From Comamonas composti DSM 21721 (GTDB lineage: Bacteria; Pseudomonadota; Gammaproteobacteria; Burkholderiales; Burkholderiaceae_C), in the NCBI RefSeq assembly GCF_000429845.1, contig NZ_AUCQ01000030.1, positions 1 to 63,159 of the forward strand: a stretch of DNA of 63,159 bases. Reading direction: 5' to 3'. Both the position numbers and the translations under genes were made by a program. Below, piece by piece: positions 27,564 to 35,955 of this stretch (position 1 is its first letter; each line of letters opens with the position of its first letter). The notes beneath the pieces are model-generated. The model did no database searches. It saw only the letters and a program-made list of their open reading frames with translations, and was not told the DNA's origin.

Positions 27564-27597
27564 ACCGGCGGCTCACCATGAGTCCCGGTGTTTTTTT
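27564..27597 (+). terminator. Attenuating terminator between ugpB and ugpA
   Basis: The arms ACCGGCGGCTCA (27564-27575) and TGAGTCCCGGT (27579-27589) pair with a small bulge around a CCA loop. The stem is followed by GTTTTTTTA. It lies 12 bp before the ugpA start, so partial read-through is expected. Confidence 0.75.
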
Positions 27598-27608
27598 ATT
27601 CTGACCCC

Positions 27609-28490
27609 ATGGAAAAACGCGTACTTTTCCGCTCTGCCTGGCTACCCTGGGTGCTGATAGCCCCCCAGCTCGCCATCATTGCCATCTTCTTTTTCTGGCC
27701 CGCCGCCCAGGCCGTCTTGCAGTCATTCCAGATGGAAGATGCGTTTGGCATGAGCACCGAGTGGGTGGGGTTGGAGAACTTTCGCAACCTCTTCCAGGAC
27801 GAAGGCTATCTGGACTCGTTCTACCGCACGGCCCTGTTCTCCGTGCTGGTTGCTGGTCTGGGCATTGCCATCTCCCTGGGCCTGGCCATCTTTGCCGACC
27901 GCATCGTTCGCTTTGCCATGGTCTACAAGACCTTGCTCATCATTCCCTATGCCGTGGCCCCGGTGATCGCAGGCGTATTGTGGGTCTTCATGTTCTCGCC
28001 TTCGCTGGGCGTGGTGGCCTACGGCCTCAACAAGCTCGGCTACAACTGGAATCACCTCATGAGCGAGGGCCAGGCTATGGGCCTGATCGTCATGGCCTCG
28101 GTCTGGAAGCAGATCTCCTACAACTTTCTGTTCTTCCTCGCGGGTCTGCAGTCGATACCCAAATCCTTGATCGAGGCTGCCTCCATCGACGGTGCCGGCC
28201 CCTGGCGCCGCTTTCTCAACATACAACTGCCTCTGCTGTCGCCAACCACCTTCTTCCTGCTGGTGATCAACATCGTCTACGCGTTCTTCGACACCTTTGC
28301 CATCGTCGATGCGATGACGCGCGGCGGCCCGGGCCAGTCCACGACCATTCTGGTCTACAAGGTCTATCTGGACGGCTTCAAGGCCCTGGACCTGGGCGGC
28401 TCGGCCGCGCAGTCGGTGATTCTGATGTTCATCGTGATCGCGCTGACCGTGGTGCAGTTTCGCTATGTCGAAAAGAAAGTGCAGTATTGA
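27609..28490 (+). CDS. ugpA: sn-glycerol-3-phosphate ABC transporter permease UgpA
   Basis: The 293-residue inner-membrane protein starts [20 protein letters not shown] and has about six membrane spans. The conserved EAA loop that contacts the ATPase reads [40 protein letters not shown] is the usual segment of MalF-type subunits. It forms the channel with UgpE. The start at 27609 was preferred to a frame seven codons longer. The downstream gap to ugpE holds an inserted REP-like repeat. Confidence 0.96.
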   Translation: MEKRVLFRSAWLPWVLIAPQLAIIAIFFFWPAAQAVLQSFQMEDAFGMSTEWVGLENFRNLFQDEGYLDSFYRTALFSVLVAGLGIAISLGLAIFADRIVRFAMVYKTLLIIPYAVAPVIAGVLWVFMFSPSLGVVAYGLNKLGYNWNHLMSEGQAMGLIVMASVWKQISYNFLFFLAGLQSIPKSLIEAASIDGAGPWRRFLNIQLPLLSPTTFFLLVINIVYAFFDTFAIVDAMTRGGPGQSTTILVYKVYLDGFKALDLGGSAAQSVILMFIVIALTVVQFRYVEKKVQY

Positions 28491-28495
28491 AATGC

Positions 28496-28601
28496 ACTCC
28501 CTGAGTCGCTTGCGCGCCTTCCCCCTCTCTCTTCGCAAGGGGGATGGTGCCCTCGCTTCGGGACAGCCCTTGCTCACTGTCTCTGACCTGGGCTGCGCCA
28601 G
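28496..28601 (+). repeat. REP-like repeat, family R, inside the ugp operon
   Basis: The copy begins CTCCCTGAGTCGCTTGCGCG, then CCTTCCCCCTCTCTCTTCGC with its pairing AAGGGGGATGG, and ends CCTGGGCTGCGCCAG. It lies between ugpA and ugpE, where operons of this kind usually have little spacing. Confidence 0.82.
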
Positions 28602-28672
28602 TTTCATAGGCCGTGTGCCGCGCCTGCATCAGTCCTTTATTGCTATGAATTTTGTGAACCTGGAGATCCCCC

Positions 28673-29524
28673 GTGGTTGATCGCCGTCCCTGGCTCAATG
28701 TCCTGTCTCACGCCGTGATGATTCTCGGCGTGCTCGTCGTGGCCTTTCCGCTGTACCTGGCGTTTGTGGCATCCACCCATTTGTCCAGTGACATCGTGCA
28801 GGCTCCCATGCCCTTGTTGCCCGGCATGCACCTCTGGGAGAACTACCAGGCCGCACTGTTCGGCTCGGGCAAGCTGGGCTCGAACAGCACCGTGGTCAAC
28901 ATGATGTGGGTGAGCTTTGTGACGGCCATGGTGATTACCGTGGGCAAGATCGCGATCTCGCTGCTGTCGGCGTTTGCCATCGTCTACTTCCGCTTTCCGT
29001 TCAAGATGCTGTGCTTCTGGGCGATCTTCGTCACGCTCATGCTGCCCGTGGAAGTGCGCATCCTGCCCACCTACAAGGTGGTGGCCGAGCTGGGCCTGCT
29101 CAACAGCTACGCAGGCCTGACCCTGCCCCTGATCGCCTCGGCCACGGCCACCTTTCTGTTCCGCCAGTTCTTTCTGACCGTGCCCGACGAACTCGTCGAA
29201 GCCGCGCGCATTGACGGCGCCGGCCCCATGCGATTTTTCAAGGATGTGCTGCTGCCCCTGTCCAAGACCTCGGTGGCTGCGCTGTTCGTGATCCAGTTCA
29301 TCTATGGCTGGAACCAGTATCTGTGGCCCTTGCTCATGACCACCTCGGAGGACATGTATCCCGTGGTCGTCGGCATCAAGGCCATGCTGGGCGGCGGCGG
29401 CGATGCGGCCGTGGACTGGAACATCGTCATGGCCACGGCCTTGCTGGCCATGCTGCCGCCCACGGCGGTGGTGATTCTGATGCAAAAGTGGTTTGTCAAA
29501 GGCCTGGTGGATACCGAGAAGTAA
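28673..29524 (+). CDS. ugpE: sn-glycerol-3-phosphate ABC transporter permease UgpE
   Basis: The 283-residue second permease uses a GTG start with a GGAG site eight bases upstream. It has about six membrane spans and the EAA loop [40 protein letters not shown] is typical of the MalG type. It pairs with UgpA. The gene follows a 182-bp spacer containing a REP-like repeat. Confidence 0.96.
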   Translation: MVDRRPWLNVLSHAVMILGVLVVAFPLYLAFVASTHLSSDIVQAPMPLLPGMHLWENYQAALFGSGKLGSNSTVVNMMWVSFVTAMVITVGKIAISLLSAFAIVYFRFPFKMLCFWAIFVTLMLPVEVRILPTYKVVAELGLLNSYAGLTLPLIASATATFLFRQFFLTVPDELVEAARIDGAGPMRFFKDVLLPLSKTSVAALFVIQFIYGWNQYLWPLLMTTSEDMYPVVVGIKAMLGGGGDAAVDWNIVMATALLAMLPPTAVVILMQKWFVKGLVDTEK

Positions 29525-29563
29525 GCCCGTCCCACCGTACAAACGATTGAACGAATTTTTCCT

Positions 29564-30574
29564 ATGGCTTCCATTACCCTCAAGAACATCGTCAAGCGCT
29601 ACGGGCGCGGACCTTCGGCCAACCAGGTCATCCATGGCGTGAACGCCGAGATCAAGGATGGCGAGTTCATCGTCATCGTCGGCCCCTCGGGCTGCGGCAA
29701 GTCCACGCTGCTGCGCATGGTCGCCGGCCTCGAAGAGATCTCGGGCGGCGAGCTGCTGATTGGCGACAAGGTGGTCAACACCATGGAGCCCGCCCAGCGT
29801 GACATCGCCATGGTGTTCCAGAACTATGCGCTCTACCCGCATATGACCAACTACGAGAACATGGCCTACGGCCTCAAGATCGCCAAGGTAGCACCCGAGG
29901 AGATCCGCCGCCGCGTGGACAAGGCGGCCAAGATTCTCGAGCTCTCCCACCTGCTTGAGCGCAAGCCGCGCGAGCTCTCCGGCGGCCAGCGCCAGCGCGT
30001 GGCCATGGGCCGCGCCATCGTGCGCCAGCCCAAGGTTTTCTTGTTCGACGAGCCGCTGTCCAACCTCGATGCCAAGCTGCGCGGCCAGACCCGCATCGAG
30101 ATCCAGAAACTGCATGCCGAGCTTGGCATCACCAGCCTGTTCGTGACCCACGACCAGGTCGAAGCCATGACTCTGGCCCAGCGCATGATCGTCATGAACG
30201 GCGGTGTGATGGAGCAGTTCGGCACGCCAGAGGAGGTCTACCACACACCGGCTTCGACCTTTGTGGCCAGCTTCATAGGCTCTCCGCCGATGAACCTGCT
30301 CAAGAATGCGCCCGGCAGCATGCCGGGTCGCATTCTGGGCATACGCCCCGAACATCTGCAGGTCGTGACCGAAGGCGGCTGGGAAATTCAGGTCGACACC
30401 GTGGAAATGCTGGGCGCCGAGCGCCTGGTCTACGGCACGCTGAACGGCGAGGCCATGACCATACGCATAGACGAAGGCGCGCCCTTCCCCAGGGCTGGCG
30501 AAAGCATCCGCGTCCAGCCCTCCGGGGAGCAGCGCCTGCACTGGTTCGATGCATCCAGCGGGAAAAGGATTTAA
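29564..30574 (+). CDS. ugpC: sn-glycerol-3-phosphate ABC transporter ATP-binding protein
   Basis: The 336-residue ATPase shows Walker [10 protein letters not shown], the ABC signature [17 protein letters not shown], and Walker [17 protein letters not shown], with the switch histidine in [10 protein letters not shown]. The C-terminal 90 residues form the OB-fold (MalK/UgpC regulatory) domain, including [11 protein letters not shown]. It powers import through UgpA/UgpE. It lies 39 bp after ugpE. Confidence 0.97.
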   Translation: MASITLKNIVKRYGRGPSANQVIHGVNAEIKDGEFIVIVGPSGCGKSTLLRMVAGLEEISGGELLIGDKVVNTMEPAQRDIAMVFQNYALYPHMTNYENMAYGLKIAKVAPEEIRRRVDKAAKILELSHLLERKPRELSGGQRQRVAMGRAIVRQPKVFLFDEPLSNLDAKLRGQTRIEIQKLHAELGITSLFVTHDQVEAMTLAQRMIVMNGGVMEQFGTPEEVYHTPASTFVASFIGSPPMNLLKNAPGSMPGRILGIRPEHLQVVTEGGWEIQVDTVEMLGAERLVYGTLNGEAMTIRIDEGAPFPRAGESIRVQPSGEQRLHWFDASSGKRI

Positions 30575-30714
30575 CCCCTGAACGGCTTTGCCGGCTTGAC
30601 AGGCCTTGGGGCCCTCCGGCATGCGATCTGGGCTGCGGGCTTGCGAAGCGCCTCAGGCGCCCTATCTCACCCCGGCATTCACCCAGCAAGCTCACCTGAT
30701 GGAAAGGATTGGCG

Positions 30715-31491
30715 ATGACCGAAAAACTCAAGCCCTGGCCTTACCCGCTTTGGATTGCCCACCGCGGGGCGGGCAGGCTTGCGCCCGAGAACACCATGAG
30801 CGCTTTCCGTCTGGGCGCAGCCCACGGCTGGCGCATGTTCGAGTGCGATGCCAAGCTCAGCCGGGACGGTGTGCTGTTTCTTCTGCATGACGCCGAGCTC
30901 GCGCGCACCACCAACGGCCAGGGCCTGGGCAGCGCACACGGCATGGGAGAGCTCGCACAACTCGATGCCGGCAGCTGGCATTCACGTGCCTATGCGGGGG
31001 AGCCTCTGCCCACGCTGGAGGCGCTGGTGCGCTGGTGCCTGGCGAATCACTTGCTGCTCAACATCGAGATCAAGCCCACACCGGGCCAGGAAGAGCCGAC
31101 CGGCCGCGCCGTGGCTGAGCTCTTGAAGCGCATCTGGCCCCGCGACACGACGCCGGCACTGCTGACCTCGTTCAAGCCTGTCGCCCTGCAGGCGGCACGC
31201 GAGACGGCACCCCATATTCCACGCGGCCTGCTCGCGGACAAGCTGGCCGGCTCACCCGGCGACGAGTCCGGCGATGCCGAGCTCTTCACTGCGCTGGAGC
31301 TAGGCTGCTCGGCCATGGTGCTCAACCATGCGCTCTGGGATCAGTCCCTGGTGGACAAGGTTCACGATGCCGGCCTGCGCTGCCTCAGCTATACCGTCAA
31401 CGATGCATGGGCTGCCGAACGCCTCATAGCCCTGGGCACGGACGGCATCATCAGCGATCGCGTGGACTTGTTCAGCCCCGCCCAGGTCTGA
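30715..31491 (+). CDS. ugpQ: Glycerophosphodiester phosphodiesterase
   Basis: The 258-residue enzyme has the GDPD signatures WIAHRGAGRLAPENTMSAF (catalytic HR...PEN), ECDAKLSRDGVLFLLHD with metal ligands and second catalytic histidine, and NIEIKPT. It hydrolyses glycerophosphodiesters, brought in by the Ugp transporter, to glycerol-3-phosphate and an alcohol. No signal peptide is seen, so it is cytoplasmic. The ATG at 30715 has an AAGGA site; a TTG two codons upstream is less likely. Its 3' end overlaps the convergent SDR gene by 20 bp. Confidence 0.95.
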   Translation: MTEKLKPWPYPLWIAHRGAGRLAPENTMSAFRLGAAHGWRMFECDAKLSRDGVLFLLHDAELARTTNGQGLGSAHGMGELAQLDAGSWHSRAYAGEPLPTLEALVRWCLANHLLLNIEIKPTPGQEEPTGRAVAELLKRIWPRDTTPALLTSFKPVALQAARETAPHIPRGLLADKLAGSPGDESGDAELFTALELGCSAMVLNHALWDQSLVDKVHDAGLRCLSYTVNDAWAAERLIALGTDGIISDRVDLFSPAQV

Positions 31492-32371
31492 ACTGCGGGG
31501 CGTTCTTCCCAGGCTCCGAATGCACTTCCCCCTGGCCGGCCTGCGGCCAGTCTGCAGCCTTGGGACTCAAGGCCACCAGATCCCGGGTCTCGTTGAACAG
31601 CACACGGGTGCGCAGCCTGAGCGGCAGGCACCAGGAAATCAGCCAGGTCTTGAAGGCACTGTGTCCATAGACGATGCGTGGCTTGTCCTTTTGCAGGCAG
31701 CGGATCACGTGGCGCACGATGTCCTGCGGCTCGGTCTTCAGGTATTTTTGCGTGAGCAGCTCGCCCAGCGGAACATGCTTGGCGATATTGGTGCGAATCC
31801 CGCCCGGATGCACAAGATGGACCTGGACCGGCGTGTCATGCAGCTCGACCATCAGGGCTTCGGTCAGGCCGCGCACCGCGAACTTGCTGGCGCAGTAGTC
31901 GGTATTGCCGGGCATGCCGATCAGGCCGAACACGCTGGAGACATTGACCAGGGCTGCACTCTCTTGCGCCATCAGCTGCGGCAAGAAGGCCTGGCAGCCA
32001 TGGAGTACGCCAAAGAAGTTGACCTGCATGAGGCGCTCGAACTCGGCATCGTCCTGCTCGGTCAGAAAAATGCCCTTGCCCGAGACCCCCGCATTGTTGA
32101 TGAGCACATGGGCCGGCCCCAGGCGCTGCCTGGCCTGCTCGGCAAATCCATAGACGGCATCGCGCCGGGAGACATCAAACGCCTCGGCGTAGACATGCGC
32201 TGCAGGCAGGCCCTGTTGCTGCAACAGCCCCAGGGTTTCATCCAGGGCCTGCGCGTCGGCATCGTTGAGCGCCAGATGCGCACCAAGCCGGGCGAACTCC
32301 AGTGCATAAGCCCTGCCCATGCCGGCCCCGGCGCCGGTAATCACCACGGTTTTTTCACGAAAGCTCTTCAT
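31472..32371 (-). CDS. Short-chain dehydrogenase/reductase
   Basis: The 299-residue classical SDR has the cofactor motif VITGAGAGMGRAYA, NNAGVSGKG, and the catalytic Ser, Tyr, Lys in VNVSSVFG and YCASKFAVRG. The NDADAQ segment after beta2 carries an Asp, which favours NAD over NADP. The C-terminus is extended with a hydrophobic patch (WLISWCLPLRLR) seen in membrane-associated SDRs. It overlaps the end of the monooxygenase-hydrolase gene by 17 bp, so the two are translationally coupled. It would oxidise an alcohol to the ketone that the upstream enzyme attacks, or reduce a product; this is inference from gene order. Confidence 0.92.
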   Translation of the reverse strand: MKSFREKTVVITGAGAGMGRAYALEFARLGAHLALNDADAQALDETLGLLQQQGLPAAHVYAEAFDVSRRDAVYGFAEQARQRLGPAHVLINNAGVSGKGIFLTEQDDAEFERLMQVNFFGVLHGCQAFLPQLMAQESAALVNVSSVFGLIGMPGNTDYCASKFAVRGLTEALMVELHDTPVQVHLVHPGGIRTNIAKHVPLGELLTQKYLKTEPQDIVRHVIRCLQKDKPRIVYGHSAFKTWLISWCLPLRLRTRVLFNETRDLVALSPKAADWPQAGQGEVHSEPGKNAPQFRPGRG

Positions 32372-34856
32372 GCCGGCACTCCTGTCGGTGAGAGGTAAGA
32401 GGATGGGCCTGAGCCCTGGCGGCCGGCTCGGATGCGGCTGCATGGCCTGCGCGCTGCGCATGCCCGTCGATCAGGTCTGCCAGGGTAGGCACCAGGGCCC
32501 GAGGAATGAAATGCCCCATGTCATGCAGTTGCACCAGCACGGCGCCGGCAATGGCCCGGGCCGTGGCCAGCCCGCCGCTGGGGTGCACGAGCAGATCGGT
32601 GTCGCCATGAATGACCAGCGTGGGCGCCCTCACTCCATGCAAGGCCCTGGTGCGGTCGCCGGACTTCATGATGGCCTCCATCTGCCGCCGCACGCCCCGA
32701 TGGGCCTGGGCGCCGTCGCCACGATCCCAGGCCTGGCCGGCTTCCTTGCGCAATTCGGCTTCATGCAGGTCGAATGACTTCGGGCCTATGTGCCTGAACA
32801 GCGCAACCAGGCGCTCTGCGGCCTCGGCCCTGTTCTGTGGAGGCTTTCGGAACAGCAGGCGCAGGGTAGAGACAGCCGGCTGGCCCACGGAGGATGCGCC
32901 CGTGGTGGAGAAGATCGAGATCAGCGACAGCACCTGCGGCCCGGCCATGCTGGCCATGGCCTGGGCAATCATGCCGCCCATGGACATGCCGGCCACGTGG
33001 GCGGCTTCGACCTGCAGATGCTGCATCAAGCCGAGCACGTCGCCCGCCATGTCTTCGAGCGTATAGGCCTGGGTACGGGGGCGGCGCAGCATCAGCGTCA
33101 TGCGGCCCGCAGGAGGATGGGCAGCGCGCGATGAGCGCCCTATGTCACGGTTGTCCAGCGTGATCACACGATAGCCGCGCTCGGCCAGGCCCGCGATCAG
33201 GCTCGGCGGCCATGAGGTCAGTTGCATGCCCAGCCCGGCAATGAGAATCAGGGGTGCTCCGTCGGGCGGGCCCGTGACCCGATAGCACAGCCGCACCCCC
33301 GAGGCCAGCTCGCAAAAGCAATCTTCGCCAGCCTCTTGCTCCGTGCTGTCGACTGCCCAGGATGGAGCGCAGCCACCGTGGCCGCTGGTGGATGCGACTG
33401 CGCTGGAGAACTGCAGGCATTCGTCCTCCACGGGGCCACGGCGCAGCACCTTCACGTCCTCGCGGTAGTCCATGGACATCAGCCAGGGCCACTCAAGCCC
33501 CTGGCGCGGCATCGAGGAAAGCGCGCGCTGCACATAGCCGGCGCCGAAGTCCAGCAACGGGCGGGTTGGCATTTCCGGGTTCTTCAGAACGGGCATGCAG
33601 ACCTGGTGGCCTTGCTCATCCATATGTGCGAGCAGGCGGCAAAAATGCTCGCACAACAGGCCGACCTTCAAGGTCCAGGAGGCATTGGTATAGCCGACTA
33701 TCGTGCAGAAATTGGGCAGGCCGCTGAGCATCATGCCCTTGAAGGCCACGCTTTGGGACAGGTCCACAGGACGGCCGTCCACCAGCAACTGCATGCCCCC
33801 GCACTGCTGCAAATCCAGCCCCGTGGCCGTGACGATGATGTCGGCCTCCAGGAACCGGCCCGAGCGCAGGCGCACGCCGCCGGGCGTGATGCGCTCTATG
33901 TGATCGGTGACGACCGAGGCCTTGCCGCTGGCTATGGCCTCGAACAGATCGCCATCCGGCACGGCGCACAGGCGCTGGTCCCAGGGCTGGTAGGGCGGGT
34001 TGAAGTGCTCGTCCACGGGATAGCCCGGAGGCAGGGCCTTGAGGTTGAACTTGCGAATCCTGGCCCTGGCCTTGTCCGGGTGCTTGCGGCAGTAATTCCA
34101 GATCATTCTGGAGATCGCGAGATTCTTGCTGCGCGTGAGCGCATGCGCCGTGCGTGCGGGCAGCCAGCGCTTGAGCCAGTTGGCAATGCGATCCTCCGAG
34201 GGAATGGCCATCACATAGGTCGGCGTTCGCTGCAGCATGGTCACATGCCCGGCCTGTTGCGCCAGGGCCGGCACCAGGGTCACGGCCGTGGCCCCGCTGC
34301 CGATGACGACGATGTTGCGCCCCGCATAGTCCAGCTCCTGCGGCCAGTGCTGCGGATGGATCACCTGGCCGCCAAAGTCGCCGATTCCCTCGAATTCGGG
34401 CGTATGGCCTTGCTCGTAGCGGTAGTAGCCGGCCGCGCAGAACAGCCAGCGGCAGCGCATCTCCAGGCGCTGCTGCGTGTCGGTGCGCAGCACCGTCACC
34501 TGCCACAGCCCCTCACGGGAGTCGAACTGCGCTTGCACCACCTTGTGGTTCAGGCGGATGTGCGAGGTCAGGTCATGCTCGGCCACGGTCTCGCGCAGGT
34601 AGTCGAGTATGGCCTGACCGTCCGCAATGGCCTTCTTGTGCTGCCAGGGCTTGAACTCGTAGCCAAAGGTATGCAGGTCCGAGTCCGAGCGAATGCCCGG
34701 ATAGCGAAACAGGTCCCAGGTTCCGCCCGTGGCGCTGCGCGCCTCGAGCAAGGCAAAGCTCTTGGCCGGCTGCAGCTTTTGGAGGTAGCAGGCCAGCCCG
34801 ATCCCGGACAGCCCTGCGCCCACGATCAACACATCCACATCATCGCCATGATTCAT
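32355..34856 (-). CDS. Baeyer-Villiger-type monooxygenase fused to an alpha/beta hydrolase
   Basis: The 833-residue protein joins two enzymes. Residues 1-500 form a flavin monooxygenase: FAD motif IVGAGLSGIG (11-20), GGTWDLFRYPGIRSDSD (44-60), the Baeyer-Villiger fingerprint F161-x-G163-xxx-H167-xxx-W171-P172, and a second dinucleotide motif VIGSGATAV (184-192) for NADPH. Residues about 515-800 form an alpha/beta hydrolase: oxyanion region LIAGLGMQLTSW, nucleophile elbow GMSMGG with S625, acid GDTD with D754, and H782 in GHFIP. The linker (480-510) is low-complexity. A one-chain path from ketone to ester to acid plus alcohol is implied. The frame is continuous, and I see no frameshift at the join. 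It is coupled to the downstream SDR. Confidence 0.92.
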   Translation of the reverse strand: MNHGDDVDVLIVGAGLSGIGLACYLQKLQPAKSFALLEARSATGGTWDLFRYPGIRSDSDLHTFGYEFKPWQHKKAIADGQAILDYLRETVAEHDLTSHIRLNHKVVQAQFDSREGLWQVTVLRTDTQQRLEMRCRWLFCAAGYYRYEQGHTPEFEGIGDFGGQVIHPQHWPQELDYAGRNIVVIGSGATAVTLVPALAQQAGHVTMLQRTPTYVMAIPSEDRIANWLKRWLPARTAHALTRSKNLAISRMIWNYCRKHPDKARARIRKFNLKALPPGYPVDEHFNPPYQPWDQRLCAVPDGDLFEAIASGKASVVTDHIERITPGGVRLRSGRFLEADIIVTATGLDLQQCGGMQLLVDGRPVDLSQSVAFKGMMLSGLPNFCTIVGYTNASWTLKVGLLCEHFCRLLAHMDEQGHQVCMPVLKNPEMPTRPLLDFGAGYVQRALSSMPRQGLEWPWLMSMDYREDVKVLRRGPVEDECLQFSSAVASTSGHGGCAPSWAVDSTEQEAGEDCFCELASGVRLCYRVTGPPDGAPLILIAGLGMQLTSWPPSLIAGLAERGYRVITLDNRDIGRSSRAAHPPAGRMTLMLRRPRTQAYTLEDMAGDVLGLMQHLQVEAAHVAGMSMGGMIAQAMASMAGPQVLSLISIFSTTGASSVGQPAVSTLRLLFRKPPQNRAEAAERLVALFRHIGPKSFDLHEAELRKEAGQAWDRGDGAQAHRGVRRQMEAIMKSGDRTRALHGVRAPTLVIHGDTDLLVHPSGGLATARAIAGAVLVQLHDMGHFIPRALVPTLADLIDGHAQRAGHAAASEPAARAQAHPLTSHRQECRHEELS

Positions 34857-34927
34857 GTTCCATCATCTCCAGGACAGACAAGAGGGCAATGCCCATGATC
34901 TGTGCAGCACGCACAGGCGACAAGACG

Positions 34928-34976
34928 CAAAGCACATGCTTTGGGGTGCAATTTGCGGCATCTTGCATGGATGCAA
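34928..34976. promoter_or_regulatory. Two palindromic operator candidates before the monooxygenase fusion
   Basis: CAAAGCA-CA-TGCTTTG (34928-34943, perfect 7-2-7) and TTGCAT-GG-ATGCAA (34963-34976, perfect 6-2-6) lie 72-120 bp upstream of the gene. Their centres are 34 bp apart, about three helical turns, so two dimers on one face of the DNA are possible. No regulator gene is adjacent. Confidence 0.5.
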
Positions 34977-35081
34977 AGACTATGCTGGATTCAAGCGTCG
35001 CAGTGTCTTTTGCATGTCTGCTCATCCGGGCAGGGCGGAGCCGGCAAGCCCAGGCCTTTGGAAAAGCAATGCCTTGTTACT

Positions 35082-35127
35082 CTTTTGATAGCTGCAAGCG
35101 CTTGATGGATAAGGGCTACAGCCCAAA
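35082..35127 (+). repeat. Hairpin repeat, family S
   Basis: TTTTGATAGCTGCAAGCGCT is followed by TGATGG, ATAAGGGCTACAGCCC and AAAA. GGGCT-ACA-AGCCC-type pairing gives a short stem. It resembles the element at 4083-4125 in the GATAGCTGC...GCGCTTG part. It lies between the monooxygenase fusion start region and the SUKH-like gene. Confidence 0.6.
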
Positions 35128-35222
35128 AACACTCAAAACCATGTTTTCTGCACGGCTCCACCACCATCCGCTGCCGGTGCTTTTGAGCGCCAGCTGCGGC
35201 GGCTCGGAAGCTGTTGACGATC

Positions 35223-35858
35223 TCAAGCCCGGCGGATCGCCGCCACGGCGGCGCTCCCGGCCTTCGCCACCTGTGGGTGGTCATGGGCGCGGCACTGCTC
35301 TGCGATGAGCAACAAATCCGGCCTCGGGCGCTTGCCGATCTCGACCGCCACGGCCTCGGCCAGGAAAAAATTGCCCCCGCCGACCAGGCGCTGCAGCAGC
35401 TCAAGGTCCTGAAGATCCAGGCTGGGGATCAACTCAAGCGCCATCTCCTCGCCCTGCTCGTCCTCGCACAGCGCCTGCATGAAGCCGGACAGCCCAGGCT
35501 GGTCCCGGCACGGAGGCGAGAGCGCCGGGTGCAGATCACTCAGAGGGCATTCCTGTTGCGTGGCCCTCTGTGCAGCATCGAGAAGCTGCGCAAGAGACTC
35601 GAAGACGATCCGCGTGTCGCCATCGTGGCTCAGGTAGAGCACCTGTCCAGCCAGCGGCGATTTCCTCGCGAGGACATGGTGGTCACTGGTCCCCGGGTCG
35701 TCCAGAACAAGGCCGCCCAGCGCCTCGATCGTTGGATGCCAGCTGAGTTGCTCAGTCGCATCCCGGGCCTGGTCCCTGGCGAGCAGATTCAGATCACGGC
35801 CAGGGCATCGTGCAGCAAGCCGTTCAAAATATGCATCAAGTTCTGCAGCGCAATTCAT
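35223..35858 (-). CDS. SUKH (SMI1/KNR4)-like protein with helical C-terminus
   Basis: The 211-residue protein resembles SUKH-fold proteins in its first 110 residues: MNCAAELDAYFERLAARCPG, the WHPTIEALGGLVLDDPGTSD stretch, then GQVLYLSHDGDTRIVFESLA, similar to the Vy-x-x-dHD...Feef pattern. The C-terminal third (LELIPSLDLQDLELLQRLVG onward) looks like HEAT-type helices. SUKH proteins often serve as immunity proteins against polymorphic toxins, but no toxin is visible nearby. The start has an AAGGAA site. Other roles are possible, so this call is moderate. The stop lies in GCTGTTGACGATCTC, which resembles a MITE terminal repeat. Confidence 0.6.
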   Translation of the reverse strand: MNCAAELDAYFERLAARCPGRDLNLLARDQARDATEQLSWHPTIEALGGLVLDDPGTSDHHVLARKSPLAGQVLYLSHDGDTRIVFESLAQLLDAAQRATQQECPLSDLHPALSPPCRDQPGLSGFMQALCEDEQGEEMALELIPSLDLQDLELLQRLVGGGNFFLAEAVAVEIGKRPRPDLLLIAEQCRAHDHPQVAKAGSAAVAAIRRA

Positions 35859-35955
35859 CAATGGTTTTCCTTGGCGACGGCCCCGATTCCGGCATGCAGG
35901 AAAACCGGCCATGACGGGCAACCACCGCTGGCCGAACGCCATCTGCCGCGCAGCA

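Noticed and set aside
30575..30714. Family R repeat copy before ugpQ
   Set aside because: Only scattered pieces such as GCGCCTCAGGCGCCC and CTGGGCTGCG are similar; the CCCCCTGAGTCGC core is missing.
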